Assembly: GCA_019423635.1 (NCBI GenBank)
Contig: JAHZBA010000005.1
Span: 1 to 64,000, forward strand
DNA length: 64,000 nt
Reading direction: 5' to 3'
Origin: Clostridiales bacterium
GTDB taxonomy: Bacteria > Bacillota > Clostridia > Oscillospirales > Oscillospiraceae
Shown: positions 49,197 to 57,858 of the stretch, piece by piece
Layout of the letters: each line of letters starts with the position of its first letter
Numbering within the stretch: position 1 is the first letter of the stretch
The notes under the pieces: generated by a model
Seen by the model: the letters and a program-made list of their open reading frames with translations, nothing else
Database searches by the model: none
What the model was told of the DNA's origin: nothing
Translations under genes and position numbers: made by a program

Positions 49197-49212
49197 GGAC
49201 ATGCGCATGTCC
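49197..49212. promoter_or_regulatory. Perfect 16-bp palindrome, candidate operator of the M20/DUF5058 operon
   Basis: GGACATGCGCATGTCC is its own reverse complement and lies 46 nt upstream of the M20 start. It is typical in size for a dimeric regulator site. No clear -10/-35 pair was identified around it, and the regulator is unknown. Confidence 0.5.
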
Positions 49213-49373
49213 TGACGGATCTCAGACAGGCCCCATGAGGACAGCGGTGCCATGAAACACATTTGCTGTGCGCACCCCTCCCGTCATTGTCCTTTTTCTC
49301 CCAAATTGAATCAATGCCGGGGATGGGTTTTGTGCAAACCACACAAGACCTGCGATACCTTGACTATAAAGGA

Positions 49374-49398
49374 AGGGCCCTGCAAAAAGCAAGGCCCT
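49374..49398 (-). terminator. Probable terminator of the two-component genes
   Basis: AGGGCCCTGC (49374-49383) pairs with GCAAGGCCCT (49389-49398), one mismatch. On the minus strand it is followed by TCCTTTAT, 26 nt after the histidine kinase stop. Confidence 0.55.
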
Positions 49399-49423
49399 GG
49401 CAGGAATTGGACAAAATCTGGCG

Positions 49424-50713
49424 TTATTTGGCGGAGGGTGCCCGGTCATTCAGGAGAATCCGCCCGGTGAAGACCTCCCCCTCCTGAAAGAACTCCGTGT
49501 CGCCGGCATAGCTGGCGGCGGCGTCTGTGATGCTGGTGATGCCGATGCCGGTCCGTCCGACGGCCTGCGGCCGCCCGCCGGAAAAGCGCAGGTTCTCCGC
49601 GCAGCTGTTCCGGCACTGGATGATGAGCTTGTTTCCCTTGTGGAGGATGTTCAGGTCAATCCAGCGGGCGTCCTTTGACAACAGACAGCCCTTCACTGCG
49701 TTTTCCAGGAGATTGGCCAGGATCGCCACCAGATCCGTGTCCCGGACGGAGGTCTCCTCCCGCATCCGGATATCGGTGGTCATGCGGATGTTCTGCTCCT
49801 GGGCCTGCTTTAAAAAGGCGGTGACGATGCTGTTCACCGTCAGATTGGCGCAGACCTTGCCGCCCAGCTTCTTCTCCGCGGAGATCTCGTATTCCTGAAG
49901 ATATTGGATGATGGCGTCGCAGTCCCGGTTTTTGGCGTACTCCAGAATCAGCAGGTTGTGGTGGCGGAAGTCGTGGCGGTACTTGCGCTCCTCCCGCTCC
50001 AGCTGCTCAAAGCTGCTTAGCTGATGGGTCAGAAACTTCTTCTCGATCTCCAGCTGACGCTTCTGGTTTTCCTTACTGAGCGCGCTGAGGGTTTTGAAGA
50101 TGACGATGTAGGCCGAGGCCATGAGGATCAACAGCACAACCAGCATGATGAGAGTCTGGTGGTCGAAGGTCAGGAACATGTTGGACAACACCGCCACCGA
50201 CAGAAGGCACCCGCAGAAGATGCACACCAGTACCGTCAGCGCTCCCCAGCCCGAGGGGATGTTGTCCGCCGCCCGGAGAAAGGCCGGGCGGATGTCGTAC
50301 ACCAGCACCACGCAGAACACGGAGATCAGGATCAGCCGGAACTCGATGATTGCCACGGGATCGCTGTTGACGAAGTTGAAGGCCAGCGCCTGGGAGATGG
50401 CGATGGAGAAGAGAAAGAAATTGATGTAGGAGGCGAAGATGAAGAGGTTCCGCAGGAAGTTCCCCCTGGAGGTGATCAGAAACACCAGGGCGCACATGGC
50501 CAGGGAGGCCACCTGCCCTGCCAGGGAGGCATAGGACGTCAGCACTGTGGCGGCCACGGCGGCGAAGACGGCGGAGGCCGCGAACACGCTGGACCAGATG
50601 ACGACGCTCCGCTTCAGACTGTAGCGCCGCGTGGACATCAGCAGCAGGGAGACCGAGTGTCCGGCAAATACCAGCAGTTCGCTCATAAACTCGATTCGGG
50701 GAATCGCCGTCAT
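49424..50713 (-). CDS. GHKL-type sensor histidine kinase (AgrC-like)
   Basis: A 429-aa membrane kinase. Six or so hydrophobic segments fill about residues 10-205. A coiled linker follows (SKENQKRQLEIEKKFLTHQL), then the phospho-acceptor region KYRHDFRHHNLLILEYA, in which the first His fits the H-box of the HPK10/AgrC group. The GHKL ATPase domain has ILANLLENAVKGC (N box) and GRTGIGITSI (G box). Its start overlaps the LytTR regulator end by 4 nt. The ligand is unknown; no agrB- or agrD-like gene is next to it. It is co-directional with the downstream M20/DUF5058 operon and may regulate it, which is a guess from proximity. Confidence 0.85.
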   Translation of the reverse strand: MTAIPRIEFMSELLVFAGHSVSLLLMSTRRYSLKRSVVIWSSVFAASAVFAAVAATVLTSYASLAGQVASLAMCALVFLITSRGNFLRNLFIFASYINFFLFSIAISQALAFNFVNSDPVAIIEFRLILISVFCVVLVYDIRPAFLRAADNIPSGWGALTVLVCIFCGCLLSVAVLSNMFLTFDHQTLIMLVVLLILMASAYIVIFKTLSALSKENQKRQLEIEKKFLTHQLSSFEQLEREERKYRHDFRHHNLLILEYAKNRDCDAIIQYLQEYEISAEKKLGGKVCANLTVNSIVTAFLKQAQEQNIRMTTDIRMREETSVRDTDLVAILANLLENAVKGCLLSKDARWIDLNILHKGNKLIIQCRNSCAENLRFSGGRPQAVGRTGIGITSITDAAASYAGDTEFFQEGEVFTGRILLNDRAPSAK

Positions 50714-51441
50714 ACCTCTGCCGCCTCTCCATCGCAGTAATAGTCAAAATACTGGCGCTTCAGATCTGCCAGGGCCCGGCGGGGGATGTGGAGCACCCGC
50801 TCTCCCGTCAGTTCCACGCTGTCCGAGGCCACCCGGACCACATAGTCCAGATTCACCAGGAAGGAGGCACCCACCCGGATAAAGCGCTTTTGGGGCCCCA
50901 GAAGCTCGCACAGCTCCGCACGGGTCATCCGGGTGCGCTCCATGGTGCCGTTGGCCAGATACAGCGCCTGATAATGGCGCTGGGTTTCGGTGTACATCAG
51001 GTCCTTCAAAAAGATCTTCACAATCTGGTTGTTGCAGTAGACGCTGATAAAGCCGCCCTCCCGGGTCTCCTTCAGCAGCAGGTCCATGGTCTGGGAGAGG
51101 CTGGCATAGGTGAGGGGCTTGACCAGGTACTGGGAGGCGTTGACGCCGAAGGCCTCCAGAGCGTGCTGAGGGGAGGTGGAGAAGAAGACAATTTTGATCT
51201 TGGAGTTATGGCTTCGCAAAAGGCGGGCCAGCTCCACTCCGTTCAGGGACTCCAGATAGATGTCCAGAAACAGGACCTCGTACAGCTCGCTGCGCTGGAG
51301 CTCCCGCAGGATATCCTCCCGCTGGGTGCAGGCGGAGGTCCGAAAGCTGATGCCGGTCCTCTCGCTGTACAGGGCGATGAGATGGTCCAGCTTCTGGGCC
51401 TCCGCGGTGTCGTCATCGCAAATCAGTACTCTGATTGCCAC
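50710..51441 (-). CDS. LytTR-family response regulator
   Basis: A 243-aa response regulator. The receiver has VLICDDDTAEAQKL, phospho-acceptor Asp in VLFLDIYLESLNG, Ser in FFSTSP and Lys in YLVKPLTYASL. The C-terminal LytTR DNA-binding domain has FLKDLMYTETQRHYQALYLANG and FIRVGASFLVNLDYVVRV. GTG 51441 was chosen because AGAGAGG is 8 nt upstream; an in-frame GTG at 51450 is too close to it. LytTR proteins bind pairs of short direct repeats; I could not locate such a pair with confidence. First gene of the pair with the GHKL kinase. Confidence 0.88.
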   Translation of the reverse strand: MAIRVLICDDDTAEAQKLDHLIALYSERTGISFRTSACTQREDILRELQRSELYEVLFLDIYLESLNGVELARLLRSHNSKIKIVFFSTSPQHALEAFGVNASQYLVKPLTYASLSQTMDLLLKETREGGFISVYCNNQIVKIFLKDLMYTETQRHYQALYLANGTMERTRMTRAELCELLGPQKRFIRVGASFLVNLDYVVRVASDSVELTGERVLHIPRRALADLKRQYFDYYCDGEAAEV

Positions 51442-52034
51442 AGGGAACACCTCTCTTCGGTTTGCCGACGCGGTTTGGCGCAGGACTTAATCCTTTACAT
51501 TATAAGGCAAGTGCCGGGAAATGGTCAAGCTCTACCTGGGTCATGGCGGAAAAAAGCGCAGCCTGTCCCGCCGGACGGCGGCTGGGCGTCCTCGAAAAAT
51601 TTCCGGGCGCATCCCTTTTTTCAGGAGAGGGAGACCTCCCGGACAGCGGGCGGAGCAGATGCGGCCCATCGCTCCGGGCCATCTCCGGCAAAGGCGTTTC
51701 CGGCATGGCTGGGGCCTTCCTTTGAGGCGAGAGAGGCGGTGTGAGCGTGCAGCCGCGCCTTTGGGAAAGGGACCTGTGCCGTATGCGGGTCTTTTTGCGG
51801 GGAGTGCCCGCCATCTCTGAATTTTCCGCCTGATCAGACGCGCCCGCGGGTACGCCGGTGCTTTTTTGCGGAGGGAACCGCCTTTCAGCAGCCGTTTTAG
51901 CAGTTGTATTCTGTTTTCACTTGTGCTAAACTAAGAAAGATTATAATATGGATCATTATGTGCATATGCGCTGTCCGGGGCGAAGGCGGAGGCCGCCGTC
52001 CCAATCTGAGCGCCGGAGGCACCTGGAGGAACGC
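51442..52034. other. Intergenic region between divergent LytTR regulator and ddl
   Basis: A 593-nt gap. Near its right end lies the ddl promoter candidate (51921-51947). Short open frames in 51500-51830 lack ribosome binding sites, and none resembles a known protein. No RNA gene was recognised. Confidence 0.55.
51921..51947 (+). promoter_or_regulatory. Candidate sigma-A promoter of the ddl-murF run
   Basis: A perfect TATAAT at 51942-51947 follows TTGTGC at 51921-51926 with a short 15-nt spacer, in a locally AT-rich stretch. The predicted leader is about 80 nt. Confidence 0.5.
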
Positions 52035-53093
52035 ATGAAAATCGTTGTATTGGCGGGGGGGCTCTCCCCGGAGCGGGAGGTCTCCCTGGTTTCGGGCACC
52101 GGAATCTGCCGGGCCCTGCGGAAGCGGGGCCATCGGGCCGTGATGGCGGACCTGTTTTTGGGGCTGGAGGACGTGCCGGCGGATCTGGAGACGCTGTTTG
52201 ACGCGCCGGACGGACTGTGTCCGGAGACGGCCATCGGGGCCGCGGCGCCGGATCTGGAGGCGGTGAAGCGCCGGCGGCGGGACCAGGGGGCCAGCCATAT
52301 CGGCCCCCACGTACTGGAGCTGTGCGCTTTGGCGGACCTGGTGTTCCTGGGCCTCCACGGCCGGGAGGGAGAGGACGGCCGGATTCAGGCGGCGCTGGAG
52401 CTGCTGGGGATTCCCTACACCGGCAGCGGGTATCTCAGCTCCGGCATGGCCATGGACAAGGCCGTGGCCAAGCGGATGATGGACACCGCCGGGATTCCCA
52501 CGCCGGAGTGGCGGATGCTGTCGTACACGGCGGAGGAGACGGGGCGTCTGGCGGCGGAGCTGCCCATGCCCTGCGTGATTAAAAACACCACCGGCGGATC
52601 CTCCCTGGGGGTGTTCCTGCCGGAGACCCGGGAGGCGCTGGGGGAGGCCCTGGAAAAGGTGCGCTCCTTCGGCGGTCAGGTGCTGTGGGAGCGGCGGATC
52701 TTCGGCCGGGAGCTGACCGTGGCGGTGCTGGGAGACCGGACGCTGCCGGCGGTGGAGACCCTTCCCGCCGGGAAGGACTTTGACTACGAGGCGAAGTATC
52801 AGGCGGGCGCCGCGGAGGAGATCTGCCCGGCGGAGATTCCGCCGGAGATCGCGAAGGCCGCCGGAGACCTGGCCCTGCGGGTCCACCGCCTGCTGGGGAT
52901 GGAGGTCTACTCCCGGACGGATATGATTCTGGACGGGGAGAACCGGCTGTGGTGTCTGGAGGTCAACTCCCTGCCGGGGATGACGCCCACCAGCTTTGTT
53001 CCCCGGGAGGCCCGGGCGGTGGGCATGAGCTATGAGGAGCTGTGCGAGGAGATCGTCCGGCTGAGTCTGGATGTAAAGAGGAGAGAAGACTGA
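52035..53093 (+). CDS. ddl: D-alanine--D-alanine ligase
   Basis: An ATP-grasp ligase (352 aa) that makes D-Ala-D-Ala for peptidoglycan. It starts MKIVVLAGGLSPEREVSLVS, the substrate-binding N-terminus. LHGREGEDGRIQAALELLGIPYTGSG holds the conserved HG-x-x-GEDG motif, MAMDKAVAKRMM the Lys that contacts ATP, and VIKNTTGGSSLGV the glycine loop. RTDMI and LEVNSLPGMTPTS carry the Asp, Glu and Asn metal ligands. ATG 52035 follows TGGAGGA; the frame upstream is open but unrelated. murF begins 1 nt after the stop region, giving a ddl-murF cell-wall pair. A D-Ala-D-Ser ligase is a less likely alternative. Confidence 0.9.
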   Translation: MKIVVLAGGLSPEREVSLVSGTGICRALRKRGHRAVMADLFLGLEDVPADLETLFDAPDGLCPETAIGAAAPDLEAVKRRRRDQGASHIGPHVLELCALADLVFLGLHGREGEDGRIQAALELLGIPYTGSGYLSSGMAMDKAVAKRMMDTAGIPTPEWRMLSYTAEETGRLAAELPMPCVIKNTTGGSSLGVFLPETREALGEALEKVRSFGGQVLWERRIFGRELTVAVLGDRTLPAVETLPAGKDFDYEAKYQAGAAEEICPAEIPPEIAKAAGDLALRVHRLLGMEVYSRTDMILDGENRLWCLEVNSLPGMTPTSFVPREARAVGMSYEELCEEIVRLSLDVKRRED

Positions 53094-53094
53094 T

Positions 53095-54474
53095 ATGGTG
53101 CCCATGACTGTGCAGGAGATCGCCGACGCGGTACACGGCGAGTGGATCAATCCCAGAGAGGGCGCGGCCGCCGTGACGGAGGTCTGCACCGACAGCCGGA
53201 AGGTGGTTCCCGGCAGTCTCTTCCTGCCCTGGGTGGGCGAGAAGTTCGACGGACACGACTTCATCGACAAGGCCCTGGACGGCGGCGCGGCGGGGTGCCT
53301 GTGCGCCCGGGTGCCGGAGACGCTGCGGCCGGACAGATTTTACATCCGGGTGGAGGACACCCGCCTGGCCCTGCGGGACCTGGCCTCCGCCTACCGGGGG
53401 CGGTTTGACATCCCCGTGATTCAGATCACCGGCAGCGTGGGCAAGACCACCACCAAGGAGATGCTGGCGGCGGTTCTGGGGGCGAAGCTGCGGGTCCACA
53501 AGACGCCGGAGAACTATAATAACGACATCGGCACCCCCCTGGCGCTGCTGGGCCTTGGCCCGGAGCACCAGGCGGCGGTGATTGAGACGGGCATGAACCA
53601 CGCCGGGGAGATCCGGTACCTGGGCGCGATGGTGCGGCCGGACATCGCCCTGATCTCCAACATCGGCGACGCACATATCGAATTTTTGGGCAGCCGGGAG
53701 GGCATTCTCCAGGCCAAGTGTGAGATTTTTGAGCATCTGCGGGAGGGGGGACTGGCCGTCCTCAACGGGGACGACGCCCTGCTGGATACGCTCCATCTGC
53801 CCTTCCGGACCGTGCGCTGCGGCCAGTCCGAGCACTGCCAGGTGCGGATCACGGAGATTGCCGACCACGGGGTGGAGGGCATCACCTGCACCGTCGCCAC
53901 GGAGCGGGATGTCTATCACCTGACGGTGCCGGCGCCGGGGGAGCATATGGCCTATCCGGCCTCCATGGCGGTGGCCGTGGGGGAGGAGCTGGGGCTGAGC
54001 CGGGAGGAGATCCTCCGGGGGGTTGCGGCCTTTGAGCCCACGGGCTCCCGGATGCGGGTGGTGCGGCTGCCCCAGGGGCGGATTCTCCTGGACGACTGCT
54101 ACAACGCCAACCCCCAGTCCGTCACCGCGGCGCTGGAGGTGCTGGCCAAGACGGACTGCGAGCGGACGGTGGCGGTGCTGGGCGACATGGGCGAGCTGGG
54201 GGACCTGACGGATCAGGCCCACTACAACATGGGCGCGCTGGCGGCCATGCTGGGCATCGACCTGGTGGTGGCCGTGGGCACCAAGGCGGACCGGATTGCC
54301 GACGGGGTGTCCCTGAGCGGAGGCACGGTGCTGTGCTTTGACACGGCGGAGGAGGCCCTGCCGGCCCTGCGGGAACAGCTGGAGCCCGGCACCACCATGC
54401 TGGTGAAGGCGTCTCACGCCATGCACTTTGGACAGCTGGTGGATCAGCTGAGAGGAATTTATGAGAAGGTATGA
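53095..54474 (+). CDS. murF: UDP-MurNAc-tripeptide--D-Ala-D-Ala ligase MurF
   Basis: MurF (459 aa) adds the D-Ala-D-Ala dipeptide to the UDP-MurNAc-tripeptide in the cytoplasm. Motifs are clear: VTEVCTDSRKVVPGSLF in the N-terminal domain, P-loop QITGSVGKTTTKEM, NYNNDIGTPLALL, HIEFLGSREGI and the C-terminal LDDCYNANPQSVTAALEVL. It directly follows ddl, whose product supplies its substrate, and its last 4 nt overlap the ABC-F gene start (ATGA). Length is normal. The start ATG 53095 has GAGGAGA upstream. Confidence 0.95.
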   Translation: MVPMTVQEIADAVHGEWINPREGAAAVTEVCTDSRKVVPGSLFLPWVGEKFDGHDFIDKALDGGAAGCLCARVPETLRPDRFYIRVEDTRLALRDLASAYRGRFDIPVIQITGSVGKTTTKEMLAAVLGAKLRVHKTPENYNNDIGTPLALLGLGPEHQAAVIETGMNHAGEIRYLGAMVRPDIALISNIGDAHIEFLGSREGILQAKCEIFEHLREGGLAVLNGDDALLDTLHLPFRTVRCGQSEHCQVRITEIADHGVEGITCTVATERDVYHLTVPAPGEHMAYPASMAVAVGEELGLSREEILRGVAAFEPTGSRMRVVRLPQGRILLDDCYNANPQSVTAALEVLAKTDCERTVAVLGDMGELGDLTDQAHYNMGALAAMLGIDLVVAVGTKADRIADGVSLSGGTVLCFDTAEEALPALREQLEPGTTMLVKASHAMHFGQLVDQLRGIYEKV

Positions 54475-56366
54475 TTGAGATACAGGTAAACGGCCTGGTG
54501 AAATCCTTTGAGGTGGGGCACAACGTCCTGGACGGCCTGACCTTTCAGATTGACCAGGGGGAGCGGGTGGGCCTGCTTGGCAAGAACGGCGCCGGGAAGA
54601 CCACGCTCTTTAAGATCTTGACCGGGGAGCTGGAGTGTGACGAGGGAACCGTCGCCGTGGGGCAGGGCCGCCGCCTGGGACTGATCTCCCAGATCCCCGT
54701 GTATCCGGCGGGATACACGGTGGAGGACGTGCTCCGCTCCGCCTTTTCCCGGCTGGAGAGTTTGTCGGAGGAGATGCGGTCCCTGGAGCGCCGCATGGCG
54801 GCGGGGGAGTCGGACCCCGCCCTGCTGCGGCGGTACGGGTCCCTGAGCGAGCGGTTTGAGGTCTTCGGCGGCTATGACACGGACATAGCGGTCAACAAAA
54901 TTGCCAACGGCCTCTCCATCTCCCAGGAGATGCGGGCTCAGCTCTTTGACAGCCTCTCCGGCGGGGAGAAGACCCGGGTGAACCTGGGCCGCCTCATTCT
55001 GGAGGACACGGACATCCTGCTGCTGGACGAGCCCACCAACCACCTGGACCTCCATGCCACGGAGTGGCTGGAGGAGTATATCCGCTCCTTCCGGGGCACG
55101 GTGGTGGCCATCTCCCATGACCGCTACTTCCTGGACCGGGTGGTGACCCGGGTCATTGAGATCATTGACGGCAAAGCGGAGTTCTACAGCGGCAACTACA
55201 GCTTCTACGCCGTGGAGAAGGAGCGGCGCTACCAGGAGCGCCTGAAGCAGTACCAGAAGGAGCAGGCCAAAATTGAGCAGCTGGAGAAGGCGGCGGAGCA
55301 GCTGCGCCTCTGGGCCTTTATGGGCATGGACAAGACCTACCGCCGGGCCGTGAACATCGAGCGGCGGATTGAGCGGATGCGCACCACCGAGAGACCCACC
55401 AAGGCGAGGAAGATGGACGCCCGATTCTCCACCGCCGAGTTCCACGGCGACGAGGTGCTGGGCCTCCGGAATCTGGCAAAAGCCTACGGGGACAAGCACC
55501 TTTTTGAGGGCATCACATTGAAGGTGGAGGGCGGCGAGCGGATCGCCCTGATCGGGGACAACGGCACGGGAAAGTCCACCCTCATCAAGATGATTATGGG
55601 GGAGGTGTACCCCGACGACGGCCGGATCAGGGTAGGCCCCCAGGTGAAAGCGGCCTACCTGCCCCAGATCATCCACTTTGACCACCCGGACTGGAACCTG
55701 GTGGAGAACATGATGGCGGCCAAGAAGGGCCTCTCGGCTCAGTCCGCCCGAAACCGCCTGGCGGCCTACGACTTCCGGGGCGAGGACGTGTTCAAGCCGG
55801 TGTCGGTGCTCTCCGGCGGGGAGCAGAGCCGTCTCAGGCTCTGTATGCTGATGGACGACGAGGTGAACCTCCTGATTCTGGACGAGCCCACGAACCACCT
55901 GGACATCGCCTCCCGGGAGTGGATCGAGGAGGCGGTGGAGGCCTACGACGGGACGCTCCTCTTTGTCAGCCACGACCGGTACTTCATCAACCGCTTTGCC
56001 ACCCGGATCTGGGAGCTGGAGGGGGGGACCGTCACAGACTACCCCATGGGCTTCACCCAGTACCGGCAGGAGAAGGCCAAGGAGGCGGCGGAGAGGGCCG
56101 AGCCGCCAAAGCCCGCGAAGGAGAGGGTGGAACGCCCCGTCCGGGGCAACCGGGCCCAGCAGAACGCGCGGCGGCAGCTGACGATCTGCGAGCGGGAGAT
56201 TGCGAAGGCGGAGGAGCAGATCACCGCCCTGGAGCGGGAGATGGAGGCGGCCGCCTGCGACTATGAGAAGCTGACCGCGTTGACGGCAGAGCGGGAGACG
56301 GCGCAGGCGGCGCTGGACGCGCTGTATGAGAAGTGGGAGCAGCTCAGCGAGGAAGCCGGAGAATAA
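54471..56366 (+). CDS. ABC-F family ATPase (ribosome-associated)
   Basis: A 631-aa soluble protein with two ABC domains and no membrane segment. Domain 1 has Walker A GKNGAGKTT and LSGGEKTRVNLGRL with LLLDEPTNHLD. Domain 2 has GDNGTGKST and LSGGEQSRLRLC with LILDEPTNHLD. Between them is the charged inter-domain linker (about 240-310, RYQERLKQYQKEQAKIEQLE), the part that reaches the ribosomal peptidyl-transferase centre in this family. The C-terminal roughly 70 residues form a coiled coil. It belongs with YdiF/YfmR/Uup-type translation factors; antibiotic resistance cannot be judged. Start overlaps murF by 4 nt. A palindromic repeat follows the stop. Confidence 0.9.
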   Translation: MIEIQVNGLVKSFEVGHNVLDGLTFQIDQGERVGLLGKNGAGKTTLFKILTGELECDEGTVAVGQGRRLGLISQIPVYPAGYTVEDVLRSAFSRLESLSEEMRSLERRMAAGESDPALLRRYGSLSERFEVFGGYDTDIAVNKIANGLSISQEMRAQLFDSLSGGEKTRVNLGRLILEDTDILLLDEPTNHLDLHATEWLEEYIRSFRGTVVAISHDRYFLDRVVTRVIEIIDGKAEFYSGNYSFYAVEKERRYQERLKQYQKEQAKIEQLEKAAEQLRLWAFMGMDKTYRRAVNIERRIERMRTTERPTKARKMDARFSTAEFHGDEVLGLRNLAKAYGDKHLFEGITLKVEGGERIALIGDNGTGKSTLIKMIMGEVYPDDGRIRVGPQVKAAYLPQIIHFDHPDWNLVENMMAAKKGLSAQSARNRLAAYDFRGEDVFKPVSVLSGGEQSRLRLCMLMDDEVNLLILDEPTNHLDIASREWIEEAVEAYDGTLLFVSHDRYFINRFATRIWELEGGTVTDYPMGFTQYRQEKAKEAAERAEPPKPAKERVERPVRGNRAQQNARRQLTICEREIAKAEEQITALEREMEAAACDYEKLTALTAERETAQAALDALYEKWEQLSEEAGE

Positions 56367-56443
56367 AAAGTTTCGGTCAAGCCTTTTCAAAGGCTTGCGG
56401 GGTCCAGGGGCAGAGCCCCTGGGGATATGGGGCGAAGCCCCAA
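56365..56443 (+). repeat. Dispersed palindromic repeat, copy A
   Basis: Begins at the ABC-F stop codon. Three perfect hairpins follow: 56378-56397 (9-bp stem, TC loop), 56404-56422 (CCAGGGGC/GCCCCTGG) and 56428-56442 (TGGGGC/GCCCCA). The first two and the flanking AAAAAGTTTCG and GGGGTCCAGGGG are shared with copy B at 62041-62105, with stem bases changed in compensating pairs. Confidence 0.75.
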
Positions 56444-56518
56444 CGTCATCGTGGAGAAGCAAGGCGAAGCCGATGCTTCTCCCGGAAAACTCCCAAGAGA
56501 AGACCCAAAAGAGGAACC

Positions 56519-57277
56519 ATGAAGAAAAACCTACCCTATATTTTTATTGCCGCCCTCATCCTGGGAGGCCTGGCGCTGATCGTCATCCCCAACGGAATGC
56601 GCTTTACCGGCTGCCTGCTGCTGTGGGCCGCGGCTCTCTGGATTGTCTGGCTCCTGCTCACCCGCTGGGCCAGAAACTCAAAAGCGGGCCGATGGTGCCG
56701 CCGGCTCTTCACCATAGGGCTCACCGCCCTGCTGACGGTGCTGTGCGCCTTCGAGATCGCCATCGTCTCCCACGGCGAGGCGGACCACTCCGCCCTCCCC
56801 GTGGACGCGGTGATCGTCCTGGGGGCCGGCGTCAACGGCGAGACCCCCTCGGCGGCGCTGTGGAGCCGCATCCGGGCCGCGGCGAACTACCTGCAAACCC
56901 ATCCGGAGGTCCCCGTGGTCCTCTCCGGCGGCCAGGGCCCCGGGGAGGAGATCACGGAGGCGGAGGCTATGCGCCGGGCGCTGTGGACCAACAGCGCCGA
57001 GGAGAACGCCCGCTACCTTCTGGAAGAGCGCTCCACCAGCACGGCGGAGAACTTCCGCTTTTCCAGAGAGCTCCTGGAGGAGCACGGCCTGGACACGGAC
57101 ACGGCGGTCATCGCCGTGGTGACCAACGACTTCCACTGCTTCCGGACCCACCTGATCGCCCGGCGGGCGGGATTGAACACCGTCGACGTCCCGGCGGAGC
57201 TGCCCTGGTGGTGGCTGAGCGCCAACTATTACCTGCGGGAGTCCTTCGCACTGGTGAAGACCCTGCTGTTTGATTGA
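56519..57277 (+). CDS. YdcF-family (DUF218) membrane protein
   Basis: A 252-aa protein with two or three N-terminal membrane segments (about 7-22, 29-47 and 65-85) and a C-terminal DUF218/YdcF domain. Conserved blocks are VDAVIVLGAGVNGETPSAAL, PVVLSGGQGPGEEITEAEAMRRAL, STSTAENFRFSRELL and VTNDFHCFRTHLIARR. The family includes the envelope proteins SanA and ElyC, linked to wall or envelope carbohydrate integrity. The biochemical reaction is not established. ATG 56519 follows AGAGGA. It lies after the cell-wall genes and the palindromic repeat. Confidence 0.85.
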   Translation: MKKNLPYIFIAALILGGLALIVIPNGMRFTGCLLLWAAALWIVWLLLTRWARNSKAGRWCRRLFTIGLTALLTVLCAFEIAIVSHGEADHSALPVDAVIVLGAGVNGETPSAALWSRIRAAANYLQTHPEVPVVLSGGQGPGEEITEAEAMRRALWTNSAEENARYLLEERSTSTAENFRFSRELLEEHGLDTDTAVIAVVTNDFHCFRTHLIARRAGLNTVDVPAELPWWWLSANYYLRESFALVKTLLFD

Positions 57278-57336
57278 AGGAATATCGTTCGCGGAGCGCC
57301 GTGCCGCTTCGCGGTTTCGTCAGAAGAGGTGGATAT

Positions 57337-57819
57337 ATGAGCGAGATATTATGTGTGTATTACTCCCGAACGGGACATACCAGACAGGCCATGGAGGAGA
57401 TTGCCCAGGCCCTGGACGCGGAGCTGGTGGAGATCAGCGACGGCAGGGACCGCAGCGGCGCCCTGGGCGTTCTGCGCTGCGGGCTGGACGCCATGAAGCG
57501 GACCACCCGGCCCGTCAGGGCCTTCCAGACCAAGCGGCCTCTGGAGAGCTACCGCCTGGTGATCGTGGGGTCCCCCATTTGGGCGGGGCGGTGCAGCAGC
57601 GTGGTCCGGGGCTTTATGAAGCAGTACGGAAAGAGCATTTCAAATGCGGCCTATGTGGTCACCCGGGGCAGCGAGGACCGGAACGAGGAGGTCTTTGACC
57701 AGATGGACCTGTATGCCCCCTGCGGCCACCAGGCCGCCGTGTCGCTGCGCAGCGGCTCCGTGGGCTATGCCTTCTGGCAGGAGGAATTTTTGCGGCAGGT
57801 GCGGGAATTTTTGAAGTAG
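57337..57819 (+). CDS. Flavodoxin-like FMN protein
   Basis: A 160-aa flavodoxin-fold protein. The FMN phosphate loop SRTGHTRQ follows the first strand (ILCVYYSR), and VIVGSPIWAGRCSSVVRGFM is the second FMN-contacting loop. No iron-sulfur motif or membrane segment is seen. It could be an electron carrier or an NAD(P)H-quinone-reductase-like flavoprotein; the partner is unknown. ATG 57337 was chosen for its AGAGGTGG; the preceding 21 in-frame codons overlap the ydcF end and look non-coding. Confidence 0.83.
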   Translation: MSEILCVYYSRTGHTRQAMEEIAQALDAELVEISDGRDRSGALGVLRCGLDAMKRTTRPVRAFQTKRPLESYRLVIVGSPIWAGRCSSVVRGFMKQYGKSISNAAYVVTRGSEDRNEEVFDQMDLYAPCGHQAAVSLRSGSVGYAFWQEEFLRQVREFLK

Positions 57820-57858
57820 GGGCACCGTTTTTCAATGTTTGATGAGAGGAGCCGGCGG

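Noticed and set aside
49161..49423. LytTR binding repeats upstream of the M20 operon
   Set aside because: No pair of short direct repeats with the expected spacing could be picked out by eye; the only clear signal is the inverted palindrome.
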